Both the position numbers and the translations under genes were made by a program. The notes beneath the pieces were generated by a model. It was not told the DNA's origin. It saw only the letters and a list, made by a program, of their open reading frames with translations, and searched no databases. Below, one piece after another: positions 1 through 7,688 of a stretch of 11,199 bases of DNA (positions within the stretch are counted from its first letter, which is position 1; each line of letters starts with the position of its first letter). The DNA comes from Candidatus Falkowbacteria bacterium RIFOXYC2_FULL_48_21 (GTDB lineage: Bacteria > Patescibacteriota > Patescibacteriia > UBA11705 > JABHMO01), in NCBI GenBank assembly GCA_001778275.1, contig MFGM01000015.1:1-11199 (forward strand), written 5' to 3'.

Positions 1-2
1 AA

Positions 3-971
3 ATTGGCGATATTTATAATATTACCCGCGAACGCGTGCGGCAGATCGAGCGCGATGCGATTATCAAGATTATCGCGTTGTCCAAGACGGCGGAGTTTTC
101 CGGCGATTTGGGGCGGCTCGAAGGTGATTGCGTTGAGTATTTGGAAAAGAACGGCGGGCTGGTTCGCGAGGATCATTTGCTCGAGAATTACGTCAAGGAA
201 AACCATGAACTCGATACCTTGCATTCGAACGCGTATTTGTTCGCGCTCGAGCATTTGTTTGATTCGACCGAGCTCGTTGATGATCACGAATCTTTTTATA
301 GCGTTTGGACGTTGAGACAAATTGACCTTGATAAAGTGGCTGAATATATCGCCAAGCTGGAACAAACGATCGGCGACGGGAAAAAGCTTTACGCGCATGA
401 GGAAATGCTCGACGCGGCCGAGGCGCATTTGCCGGAAGATTTGAAAGCGATATTGCAAGGGTTCGCGGATAAACATAACATCAGTGTTGAAGATTTGGCG
501 CACGCGTATTTGCGCGCCACGACCAAGATTGACAAGAATATCATGGATCAATGGGGTCTCACTTCTTGGGACACTGTGCGTCCGAAAAAGTTGAGCGACA
601 AGATCAATTTGGTAATGCAAAAAGTGGCCAAGCCGCTCCATTTCAGGGAAATCGCTGACATTATCAAAGAATCGGCTTTTGACACCAAAAAGATTTGCCC
701 GGCTACCGTTCATAACGAACTTATTGCCAATGATAATTTCATCTTGATCGGCCGCGGACTTTACGCATTGAAGGATTGGGGCTATACCAGCGGCACCGTG
801 GCGGAAATTATTTCCCGCATTTTGGCCGAGGGTGGCGCGATGGACAAGGAGGCTATTTATGACAAAGTACTGGCTCAACGCAAAGTGAACAAGTCCACGA
901 TTTATCTGACGCTGATCAACAAGGACAAGTTCGCTCGCACCGAAGAAGGTAAGTTCAGTCTTTTAGAGTAA
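3..971 (+). CDS. Sigma-70 region 4 / HARE-HTH transcription factor, C-terminal part (5' end outside window)
   Basis: The reading frame is open from the left edge, so the true start lies upstream; the GTG at 36 is internal to a conserved motif and is not the start. The first residues in frame read IGDIYNITRERVRQIERDAI, the classic recognition helix-turn-helix of sigma-70 region 4.2. After a mainly helical, acidic middle part (about nt 90-580) come two winged-helix-like segments at about nt 588-777 and 790-968. The first resembles the HARE-HTH domain also found in the RNA polymerase delta subunit of Firmicutes (helices, then a strand-turn-strand ending GRGLYALKDWGY). The second repeats the pattern and ends at TAA. 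Expected role: a cytoplasmic DNA-binding regulator or accessory RNA polymerase factor. It is unlikely to be the primary sigma factor, because in a primary sigma factor region 4 is the C-terminus, whereas here nearly 300 residues follow it. A hairpin terminator begins 18 bases after the stop. Confidence 0.82.
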   Translation: MGDIYNITRERVRQIERDAIIKIIALSKTAEFSGDLGRLEGDCVEYLEKNGGLVREDHLLENYVKENHELDTLHSNAYLFALEHLFDSTELVDDHESFYSVWTLRQIDLDKVAEYIAKLEQTIGDGKKLYAHEEMLDAAEAHLPEDLKAILQGFADKHNISVEDLAHAYLRATTKIDKNIMDQWGLTSWDTVRPKKLSDKINLVMQKVAKPLHFREIADIIKESAFDTKKICPATVHNELIANDNFILIGRGLYALKDWGYTSGTVAEIISRILAEGGAMDKEAIYDKVLAQRKVNKSTIYLTLINKDKFARTEEGKFSLLE

Positions 972-988
972 CAATTTGTTTATATAGA

Positions 989-1022
989 GAAGACCCGAGG
1001 AGTTATCCTCGGGTCTTCTTTT
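989..1022 (+). terminator. Rho-independent terminator
   Basis: A perfect 13-bp stem (989-1001 with 1006-1018) encloses a GTTA loop (1002-1005) and is followed by TTTT at 1019-1022. It lies 18 bases after the stop of the sigma/HARE gene and separates it from the next operon. The T-run is short, but the stem is long and GC-rich in its centre. Confidence 0.9.
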
Positions 1023-1038
1023 GTCCATGTTGTGTTTG

Positions 1039-1047
1039 TGGTATAAT
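1039..1047 (+). promoter_or_regulatory. Extended -10 promoter for the 1094-7688 operon
   Basis: TGGTATAAT is a perfect extended -10 (TGn plus TATAAT at 1042-1047). The -35 is weak: the nearest candidate is TTGTCC at 1021-1026, spaced 15 bases and overlapping the terminator tail. A TG extension commonly compensates for a poor -35. Predicted transcription would start near 1054, leaving a leader of about 40 bases before the ATG at 1094. Confidence 0.6.
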
Positions 1048-1093
1048 CAAATAGTTCAAATGTGAAGCGCGTTGTTAGCGTTAAGGTTTTAAT

Positions 1094-2680
1094 ATGGATA
1101 TCTTTGGCTTCTTTTCACTGGATTTCGACTGGAGCTGGCTGGACAATCTGGGTCAATTGCCGATGTACCAGATTGTTTGGCATTTTTTGGTTAACGGCGG
1201 CTGGGCGTTGTTCGCCGCGGTTTTTATTTACGGCGCGTGGCTGAACTTTATTTTTTGGCGACAGCAGATTTACGGCGCGAAGCAATCGTTTATTTTTCTG
1301 GCTATTGATATTCCGAAAAACAATTTACAAACGCCAAAAGCGGTGGAAAATATCTTCAACGCTTTGTCCGGAGCGCATTCGCCGGCTGATTGGCATGAAA
1401 AAGTTTTTTTGGGAGAATATCAGCTCGGATTCAGCTGTGAGATTGTCAGCATTGATGGATTTATCCAATTCGTCATCCGCACCCCAAAGCAGTTTCGCAA
1501 CATGGTGGAGGCGGCGATTTATTCTCAATATCCGGAAGCGGAAGTGACGGAGGTAGCCGACTACGCCGCGGAATTCAATGTCAGTTTTCCCAGCGATGAA
1601 TATAACTTGTGGGGCACGGACATGGTGCTGACGCGCGACGATTTTTACCCGATTAGAACTTACGTCGAGTTTCAGGAAGAATTGGACAAGGAATTCAAGG
1701 ATCCGATGGCTTCCATTCTCGAAGTGATGAACAGCATTGGACCCGGCGAACAAATTTGGATGCAACTGATTGCCGTGCCGGCGGATATTCCTTGGACAGT
1801 GGCGGGCATGAAGGAAGTGAACAAAACGTTGGGTATTGAAGAAAAAGTTAAAATGCGCGCCATTGATTATGTGATTGAGGCGCCACTCAAGGCATTGTCT
1901 TTTGTCGGCGACCAGTTTTTTGGTTCCGTGCCGGTGGACGAAAAGAAAAAGGACAAGTTGAACATGATGTTCTTGCCGCCGCACGAAAAAACGCGAGTGG
2001 AAGCGATTTTGGCCAAGATTGAAAAAACGTGTTTCAAGTGCAAGTTACGGTTTTTGTACATTGGCAAACGCGAAGTGTTCAAAAAGGGTCTGGGCGTAGC
2101 CGGCATGATGGGCGCGATCAGGCAATACAGTTCATACGCGCTGAACGGTTTCAAGCCGGGCAAGAACAAAACACAAGCCAAGATTATGCTCAAGCAAATA
2201 AGGCTGGCGGTCAAACAAAACAAAATTTTGGCCGATTATCGGGGGCGTAACGGCGATACTTGTAATGGTAAATATTTATTGAACACAGCCGAATTGGCTA
2301 CCTTGTTTCACTTTCCGTATATCGAAGTCAAGGCGCCGCTCATCAAAAAAATCGAATCGCGTCGCTCTTTCGCGCCAATCGGTTTGCCGGTGGTGGATAG
2401 CAAGGGGCCGGTGGAAGAAGAGGCGCCGGCGTTTGACACGAAGGCCAAGGATACGGCCGGAGCGATTGATTATGACTCGGATTATTTTGAAAAGCGTTTT
2501 GCCGTGGACAAGACGGGAGAAAAAGATAAGAAGCGCAAACAAGAAATTTTGGCCAAGCTGAGTGCCGAAGGCAAGGCGGCGACACCGCCGGCCAAACCTG
2601 AAAAGAAACGCCAATCACCGCCGGACGATTCAGCCGGGCAGGGGATTAGTTTGCCGGACAATTTGCCGTTCGCGGAATAA
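1094..2680 (+). CDS. Single-pass membrane protein, probable membrane partner of the downstream VirD4-like ATPase
   Basis: 528 residues with no named function. One clear hydrophobic helix lies at about residues 36-55 (WALFAAVFIYGAWLNFIFW), followed by basic residues (RQQ), so the large C-terminal part should be cytoplasmic. A soluble alpha/beta domain follows, starting at SFIFLAIDIPKNN and running to about residue 430, with a lone CxxC at C313/C316. The last hundred or so residues are charged, Pro/Lys/Glu-rich and probably disordered. The stop is 8 bases before the ATPase start, so the two are almost certainly co-translated. The following ATPase has no membrane helix of its own, so this protein could be the missing anchor domain of a split coupling protein; that is inference from architecture and order. 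The start is ATG 1094, with a weak AAGG 7 bases upstream. I recall similar hypothetical proteins beside this ATPase in other CPR genomes but cannot verify that here. Confidence 0.8.
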   Translation: MDIFGFFSLDFDWSWLDNLGQLPMYQIVWHFLVNGGWALFAAVFIYGAWLNFIFWRQQIYGAKQSFIFLAIDIPKNNLQTPKAVENIFNALSGAHSPADWHEKVFLGEYQLGFSCEIVSIDGFIQFVIRTPKQFRNMVEAAIYSQYPEAEVTEVADYAAEFNVSFPSDEYNLWGTDMVLTRDDFYPIRTYVEFQEELDKEFKDPMASILEVMNSIGPGEQIWMQLIAVPADIPWTVAGMKEVNKTLGIEEKVKMRAIDYVIEAPLKALSFVGDQFFGSVPVDEKKKDKLNMMFLPPHEKTRVEAILAKIEKTCFKCKLRFLYIGKREVFKKGLGVAGMMGAIRQYSSYALNGFKPGKNKTQAKIMLKQIRLAVKQNKILADYRGRNGDTCNGKYLLNTAELATLFHFPYIEVKAPLIKKIESRRSFAPIGLPVVDSKGPVEEEAPAFDTKAKDTAGAIDYDSDYFEKRFAVDKTGEKDKKRKQEILAKLSAEGKAATPPAKPEKKRQSPPDDSAGQGISLPDNLPFAE

Positions 2681-2688
2681 ATTTCTAT

Positions 2689-4704
2689 ATGGGAAACGGT
2701 AACATCGCGCCGTTCGCTTTCACGAACTTTCGCGATCAAAAAAGAAAATTCGGCATCAAATCCGACGATCGTCGTCGGCATATGTATATAATTGGCAAAA
2801 CCGGTATGGGTAAGTCCGTGTTGATTGAAAATATGGTTTATTCCGATATCGTCAGCGGCAACGGTGCCTGCATCGTGGATCCGCACGGCGACTCGGCCGA
2901 ACTGTTGGTTGACTGCATTCCGTCCAATCGAATTAACGATGTGATTTACTTCAACCCGGCTGATTTGGAAAACCCAATCGCGTTCAACGTGCTCGAGAAA
3001 GTTGATTCGAAATATCGCCACTTGGTGGCATCCGGCCTCGTCGGCGTGTTTAAAAAGATATGGGCGGACAGTTGGGGGCCGCGGCTCGAATACATTTTGC
3101 GCAATACGATTTTGGCGTTGCTTGATTATCCGGATTCAACGCTGCTTGGTGTGAATAGAATGCTGGTGGACAAGGATTACCGCAAAAAAGTTATCGCCAA
3201 AGTGCAGGATCCGGTGGTGAAAATGTTTTGGCAGGATGAGTTTTCAAAATACAATGAAAAGTTTTTAACCGAGGCGATCGCGCCTATTCAAAACAAAATC
3301 GGACAATTTCTTTCAACTTCACTTATTCGTAACATCGTTGGTCAAGTAAAATCAACCATCAATATTCGCAATATCATGGATGAAGGCAAGATTTTGATTT
3401 TGAACTTGTCCAAGGGGCGCATTGGCGAGGACTCGAGCGCTTTGCTCGGAGCCATGATCATTACCAAAATTCAGCTCGCGGCCATGAGTCGCGTGGATAT
3501 TCCGGAAAAGGATCGACGCGATTTTTATCTTTATGTCGATGAATTTCAAAACTTTGCCACTGAATCTTTCGCCAATATTTTGTCCGAAGCGCGAAAATAT
3601 CATTTGTGTCTGACAATCGGACACCAATACATCGGTCAGCTCGAAGTGGGTGGTAATATGGTGGTGCGCGACGCGATTTTCGGTAACGTTGGTACGTTGA
3701 TCGTCTTCCGCGTGGGTGCGGCGGACGCGGAATTCTTGGTGCGTGAGTTCTCGCCGAAGTTCACGGAAGAAGATTTGGTGAATTTACCCAAGTATAATAT
3801 TTATTTAAAGTTGATGATCGATGGCGTGTCATCCGATCCGTTTAGCGCCACGACATTGCCGCCGATTTCTCAAAAGACCAACTCGACTGATACGGTGGTG
3901 AAATGCACTCGCGAACGTTATACCAAAACGCGCGACGTAGTGGAGGACAAGATCATTCGCTGGAGCGGCGTGGAAACGGATGCCTCGCTTTTAAAACTGG
4001 AACAGGAATTGCTGGCGCGCAAAGCGCAAAAAGTCGTGGATAAGCGCGTGGACTTTCTCGCCAGTTTGCGCGGGGAAAATCATCAGGAGGAAGAAGACGA
4101 GGAGCTCAAAGAATTGGAAGAAAGAAAAGCCAGTCACGCGGCGGCCGATGCGGATGATGATGGCGGAGAAAGAAGATCGGCCTCGAAGTATTCCGCTCGT
4201 ACGAGCGGTTCCGAGTCGGCAGAGAGTGAGATTGTGAATATCGTGACCTGTAGCAGTTGCGGCGCGAAAACAAAAATCAATTTTAATCCGGATCCGACTC
4301 GTCCGGTATATTGCAAAGATTGTTTGAAAGATCAGCGACGCAAACAAGCATCTGAGGAAAATTTGCGCGCGCGGCGCGGTGTTTCCGCTCCGCCGCCACG
4401 TACCGAGTCGCGTGGCAGCTTCACGCCTCGAACTGATGCTCCGCGTCGGTATGAAGGATCAAAGCCATCGACGTCACGCGTTGACGCGCCGCGTCGATAT
4501 GAAGGCTCAAAGCCGCCGGTGTCGCGTTATGATCGGCCAGCGTCAACATCAACATCGGCTGTTCGACCAACATATCCATCCGTGTCAAAGCCGCCGGTTT
4601 CTCCGGCCAAGGCGGAAGCGTTGGTAAAAGAGGCGCCGCCGGAAAAAGAGTTGTCTTTGGCCGATTTGGCGCCAAAAAAAATAGCCGGAACCAATGATAA
4701 ATAG
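2689..4704 (+). CDS. VirD4/TraD/TraG-like type IV coupling ATPase with C-terminal zinc ribbon and repeat tail
   Basis: 671 residues. Residues 1 to about 395 form a RecA-like motor of the VirD4/TraD/HerA class: Walker A GKTGMGKS (36-43), IVDPHGD (62-68), Walker B FYLYVDEFQNF with D284/E285, and the glutamine motif GHQYIGQ (from 311). Family members are hexameric and pump DNA, or recruit protein-DNA substrates, through a membrane channel. The two N-terminal membrane helices typical of VirD4 are absent: Walker A begins only 36 residues in. The tail is unusual. It has an acidic stretch (about 463-515), a four-cysteine zinc-ribbon motif C521-x2-C524-x17-C542-x2-C545 containing RPVYC, then a basic Ser/Pro/Arg segment with two exact-length 16-residue repeats (583-614). 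The tail probably contacts nucleic acid or partners. No Shine-Dalgarno is seen, and translation is probably coupled to the preceding gene. No VirB genes occur in the window, so its role is not proven to be conjugation. Confidence 0.88.
   Translation: MGNGNIAPFAFTNFRDQKRKFGIKSDDRRRHMYIIGKTGMGKSVLIENMVYSDIVSGNGACIVDPHGDSAELLVDCIPSNRINDVIYFNPADLENPIAFNVLEKVDSKYRHLVASGLVGVFKKIWADSWGPRLEYILRNTILALLDYPDSTLLGVNRMLVDKDYRKKVIAKVQDPVVKMFWQDEFSKYNEKFLTEAIAPIQNKIGQFLSTSLIRNIVGQVKSTINIRNIMDEGKILILNLSKGRIGEDSSALLGAMIITKIQLAAMSRVDIPEKDRRDFYLYVDEFQNFATESFANILSEARKYHLCLTIGHQYIGQLEVGGNMVVRDAIFGNVGTLIVFRVGAADAEFLVREFSPKFTEEDLVNLPKYNIYLKLMIDGVSSDPFSATTLPPISQKTNSTDTVVKCTRERYTKTRDVVEDKIIRWSGVETDASLLKLEQELLARKAQKVVDKRVDFLASLRGENHQEEEDEELKELEERKASHAAADADDDGGERRSASKYSARTSGSESAESEIVNIVTCSSCGAKTKINFNPDPTRPVYCKDCLKDQRRKQASEENLRARRGVSAPPPRTESRGSFTPRTDAPRRYEGSKPSTSRVDAPRRYEGSKPPVSRYDRPASTSTSAVRPTYPSVSKPPVSPAKAEALVKEAPPEKELSLADLAPKKIAGTNDK
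4435..4530 (+). repeat. Two tandem 48-bp in-frame repeats in the coupling ATPase tail
   Basis: Two consecutive 16-codon units (4435-4482 and 4483-4530) encode DAPRRYEGSKPxxSRx. They are followed by the start of a degenerate third unit (D-R-P). The units differ mostly at third codon positions, so they are an established duplication and not an assembly artefact. They encode a basic, aromatic, disordered segment after the zinc ribbon. Confidence 0.85.
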
Positions 4705-4718
4705 GAATAAAAAATATT

Positions 4719-5906
4719 ATGCCGGAATTTTTACAAGATAACTGGCCTTACTTGCTTCTTATCGCGGCGGGCGCGTTGTTGCTTTGGAAATATGGCCAAG
4801 AATTTTTACCAAAGTTTAAACTGGGTGGCGGCGCCTCATCGGCTCGCGTGCTTGATATTTACACCGTGGACCTGACGGCGAAAGCTAAAAAAGGAGAAAT
4901 CGATCCGGTGGTCGGACGGGAGGAGGAGATCGAGCGGATGATTCAAATCTTGAGTCGTCGGAAAAAGAACAATCCGATTCTGATTGGTGCGGCCGGGGTG
5001 GGAAAAACGGCCATTGTCGAAGGCTTGGCGCTTCGGATTGTAACGAGTGATGTGCCACTATCTTTGCGTGACAAACGCGTGTTGGCGTTGAACTTGGCCG
5101 ATATGATCGGCGGTACCAAATATCGCGGCGAATTTGAAGAGCGCGTCAAAAAATTAGTTGATGAAATCATTATTCAACGGCGCAATATTATTTTGTTTAT
5201 TGACGAAATCCATACTTTGATTCAAACTAAAGGCACGGAAGGCGCCATGAATGTGGGCGATATTTTAAAGCCGGCTTTGGCGCGTGGCGAGTTGCAAAGC
5301 ATTGGCGCCACCACCACTGAAGAATATGAAAAGTATTTTAAAACGGACGAAGCGTTGGTGCGGCGTTTTCAGATTGTTGAGGTGGGTGAGCCCACGCCGG
5401 AACAAACCATTGAGATTTTGAAAGGTATAAAAAAAGAATATGAAGACCATCACCGCGTCGAGTTTACGGATGAAGCGATTGAGGCGGCGGTAACGTTGTC
5501 GCATCAATATATTAAAGGGCGTTTGCTGCCGGACAAGGCGATTGACCTTATGGACGAAGCGGGTGCCATGGTCAACTTGAAAGCGTATGATTTGCCGAAT
5601 CATGCGCTCAAGCTGATTCGCGCGGCCGCGGCCGATGTGCACGCGCAGATTGCGGCGGCGCCGGAAAGGATCAAAGGCTTGCTTGAAAAGTTGGAACAAT
5701 TAAAAATCGAAAAGGAAAATTCAACCGATGAGCGGAAAAATTTGACGGCAAAGAAAGAAATTTTGTCGTTGACGTCTGAAATTGAAAACTTGGAAACGCG
5801 GCACAAGTCGGTGACGCTAGAAAATAAAAAGCCAACCGTTTCGGCCGCGGATGTGAAAAAGGTGCTGGCCGGGTGGTTGAATATAGCGGTGGAAAAGATT
5901 AATTAG
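4719..5906 (+). CDS. Membrane-anchored AAA+ protein made of the ClpB/ClpC first ATPase module only
   Basis: 395 residues. An N-terminal hydrophobic helix (about 9-23, YLLLIAAGALLLW) replaces the usual Clp N-domain. Residues 43 to about 290 then match the first nucleotide-binding domain of ClpA/B/C: DPVVGREEEIERMIQIL (62-78), Walker A GAAGVGKT (90-97), the pore-loop region GGTKYRGEFE with Y135, Walker B ILFIDEIH (D162/E163), sensor IGATTTEEYEKY, the arginine pair R215/R216 and sensor-2 GRLLPDKAIDLMDEAGA. A short coiled coil (about 314-365) stands where Clp proteins carry the middle domain. The protein ends at VSAADVKKVLAGWLNIAVEKIN, the linker that in ClpB/ClpC leads into the second ATPase domain. 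Full-length relatives are about 800-860 residues. The stop is clean and no second-domain motif follows. Catalytic residues are intact, so it should be an active membrane-bound unfoldase or remodeller. It lies 14 bases after the coupling ATPase and has an AGGA 12 bases before its ATG. Confidence 0.88.
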   Translation: MPEFLQDNWPYLLLIAAGALLLWKYGQEFLPKFKLGGGASSARVLDIYTVDLTAKAKKGEIDPVVGREEEIERMIQILSRRKKNNPILIGAAGVGKTAIVEGLALRIVTSDVPLSLRDKRVLALNLADMIGGTKYRGEFEERVKKLVDEIIIQRRNIILFIDEIHTLIQTKGTEGAMNVGDILKPALARGELQSIGATTTEEYEKYFKTDEALVRRFQIVEVGEPTPEQTIEILKGIKKEYEDHHRVEFTDEAIEAAVTLSHQYIKGRLLPDKAIDLMDEAGAMVNLKAYDLPNHALKLIRAAAADVHAQIAAAPERIKGLLEKLEQLKIEKENSTDERKNLTAKKEILSLTSEIENLETRHKSVTLENKKPTVSAADVKKVLAGWLNIAVEKIN

Positions 5907-5928
5907 ATTCGTTAGTCGTAATATAATT

Positions 5929-6234
5929 ATGCAAACTATGACGAAAACCAAGATTTCGACCGGCACGAAACAAAAAGTGATCATCGCGGTGGCAACTGTC
6001 GCCATTTTGGCCGGCCTCGGTGGGTTAATCAGCGCGATTGGCAAGGCCAAGGGGCTTAGTTTTGGTGGCGTATTTTTCAAGAGGACGACCATTGAGCAAA
6101 AGAAAACCGCCGCGCCGCCGCCTAAAAAAACAGGCATACTCCCTGCCTATAACGAAAATCGTTTGTGCAAGATTCGCAGCACTACCGGCGGCACGATTAC
6201 CGTGCCATGCGCGAAGATTAAAAAGACAGAGTAG
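5929..6234 (+). CDS. Small single-pass membrane protein of unknown function
   Basis: 101 residues, no recognised family. A basic N-terminus (KTK, TKQK) precedes one hydrophobic helix at about 17-37 (VIIAVATVAILAGLGGLISA), then KR, a Pro/Lys linker (about 58-67, AAPPPKK) and a short polar C-terminal part with two cysteines, C80 and C94, flanking a Thr/Gly-rich turn. If the C-terminus is exported, the cysteines could form a disulfide; this is inference. It sits 22 bases after the Clp-like gene and 11 before the polymerase-like gene, in the same direction, and is probably part of the operon. The start is uncertain: ATG 5929 or ATG 5938, with no Shine-Dalgarno for either. A TATAAT at 5922-5927 directly precedes the first ATG; if used as a promoter it would give an almost leaderless message from 5938. 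Confidence 0.68.
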   Translation: MQTMTKTKISTGTKQKVIIAVATVAILAGLGGLISAIGKAKGLSFGGVFFKRTTIEQKKTAAPPPKKTGILPAYNENRLCKIRSTTGGTITVPCAKIKKTE

Positions 6235-6245
6235 GCGGTAGGGTT

Positions 6246-7688
6246 ATGATGATTCGTAGTAATTCAAAAAGGTTATTTTATTTTCTTACTTTAGGAATGG
6301 CATTTGTCATTCCTATTGTGTTTAATCCGTTCAGTTTTTTTCGGTTTGAAATGGATAAGATTTTTTTGTTTCGTTTGCTTGTCAGCGTCATGCTGGCCAT
6401 ATGGCTGATTGAGCGGGGAAGTTTGAAAAACTTTTGGGTGTGGTGTTGGCAACGAACAGCGGTCATGGACTTGTTTGGCGTGGAAACATTGCAACTGGCT
6501 TTTGTCGGCGTTTACGGTTTGTCCACGATATTTTCCATCGCGCCGGCGGAAAGCTTTTGGGGCTTAATGGATCGCGGATTCGGGTTGGTGACGGTTGTCA
6601 GCCTGATAGTTTTTTATTGGTTGCTCCGTGGCGTTTTCGCCGAGACAAGGCGCGCAAGCGCGCTGGTTATGGTAATTGTCGGTACGGGTTTTATGGTAGG
6701 GCTTTACGCAATTTTGCAAAAATTCGGTCTTGAGTTTATTCCCGGAGTGCACAGTGAAACCTTGAGTATCGCTCGGTCGGTGGTGCGTCCCATCGCCACG
6801 ATCGGCAATCCGAACTATTTGGGCGCGTACTTGGCCATGATTTTACCGTTCGGATTATTGTTGTTTGACGGCGCGAAGCGGATTTGGCAAAAGGTTTTGA
6901 TTTTGATCACAATTATTGTCCAGCTCGCGGCGCTATACTTTACGTTGAGCCGCGCCGGGTGGCTGGGTGCGTTCGCCGGCTTGTTGTTCTTTTTATTTTT
7001 TTATATTTATAAGTTACCACGTCAACGCGCCACCATCTTCGTCGTGGCGGTCGCGTTGTTAAGCGTTGGGTTATTTTTTTTCGGCGTGTTTGGCCTTGGC
7101 GGGGACAAACGCACGCAGGATTTGACGTTCGAAGGCGGCTCCATGTACGTGCGGTTGCAAGATTTTAAATACGCCGCCGTTAAAATTATTGAGCGACCGA
7201 TCTTCGGTTTCGGTCCGGAAACGTACATGTTCCTCTCAATGGATCGTATTTATACGGAAAAAGAACTGGCCATTGACGATCGTTTGAGCGACCGCGTGCA
7301 CAATTTACTTTTGGACACGTTAATCAATATCGGCGTAGTCGGTCTCATTGTTCTGATCACAATTTTTGTTCAGTTGTTTCGGCGAGCGTGGCGTGGTTTT
7401 TTCTCCGGTCAAGACGTTTCGCGTCAGATTGTTATTCTAACGGCGGCAAGCGCGCTGGTCGCGTATTTGGTGCAAGTGCAGTTTCATTTTGATACGATTG
7501 TGACGTCGCTTCTCGTTATTATTTGTTTTGTGTTGATTTCTGATTTTGAAGTTAAACGTGCCGAGGAAGATGTGTCTTCAGTGTCATCGAAATTAACCAC
7601 GCCGGTGGCGCTTTTAGCCGGAGTCGTGTTAGTTGTCGGTGTGGTTTGGCATGTGGGGGAAATGGTCGTGAATGCTATGCTGATTTGA
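6246..7688 (+). CDS. O-antigen ligase / polymerase-like polytopic membrane protein (Wzy_C family)
   Basis: 480 residues with about 13 hydrophobic segments (for example 10-27, 40-54, 82-97, 112-127, 140-157, 191-206, 216-233, 240-256, 262-283, 355-375, 396-432, 453-473). Family hallmarks are present: IGNPNYLGAYL (186-196), TLSRAGWLGAF (233-243), then a large loop (about 284-352) with RPIFGFGPETY (317-327) and a DRVHNLLLDTLINIG stretch containing H352-N353. This is the pattern of the O-antigen ligase/polymerase superfamily, which transfers or polymerises lipid-linked glycans at the outer face of the membrane. Many relatives carry a TPR domain after the last helix; here the protein stops there. 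The substrate cannot be told. GTAGGG at 6238-6243 is only 2 bases before ATG 6246 but 5 before ATG 6249, so the second ATG may be the real start. The TGA stop overlaps the next promoter. Confidence 0.85.
   Translation: MMIRSNSKRLFYFLTLGMAFVIPIVFNPFSFFRFEMDKIFLFRLLVSVMLAIWLIERGSLKNFWVWCWQRTAVMDLFGVETLQLAFVGVYGLSTIFSIAPAESFWGLMDRGFGLVTVVSLIVFYWLLRGVFAETRRASALVMVIVGTGFMVGLYAILQKFGLEFIPGVHSETLSIARSVVRPIATIGNPNYLGAYLAMILPFGLLLFDGAKRIWQKVLILITIIVQLAALYFTLSRAGWLGAFAGLLFFLFFYIYKLPRQRATIFVVAVALLSVGLFFFGVFGLGGDKRTQDLTFEGGSMYVRLQDFKYAAVKIIERPIFGFGPETYMFLSMDRIYTEKELAIDDRLSDRVHNLLLDTLINIGVVGLIVLITIFVQLFRRAWRGFFSGQDVSRQIVILTAASALVAYLVQVQFHFDTIVTSLLVIICFVLISDFEVKRAEEDVSSVSSKLTTPVALLAGVVLVVGVVWHVGEMVVNAMLI

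Noticed and set aside
36..971. GTG at 36 as start of the first gene
   Set aside because: It falls inside the sigma region 4 motif, and the frame stays open with matching residues back to the window edge.
1325..1984. 219-residue open frame on the minus strand
   Set aside because: It is fully antisense to the membrane-protein gene, His/Arg/Phe-rich in the way of reverse-frame translations, with no recognisable motif.
2482..3021. 179-residue open frame on the minus strand spanning two + strand genes
   Set aside because: It runs antisense across the junction and the Walker A region of the coupling ATPase, and shows no family features.
5907..6245. Frameshifted second ATPase domain of Clp downstream of the 4719 gene
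   Set aside because: No second Walker A (GPTGVGKT-like) or other second-module motif is found in any frame. The next gene is an unrelated small membrane protein.
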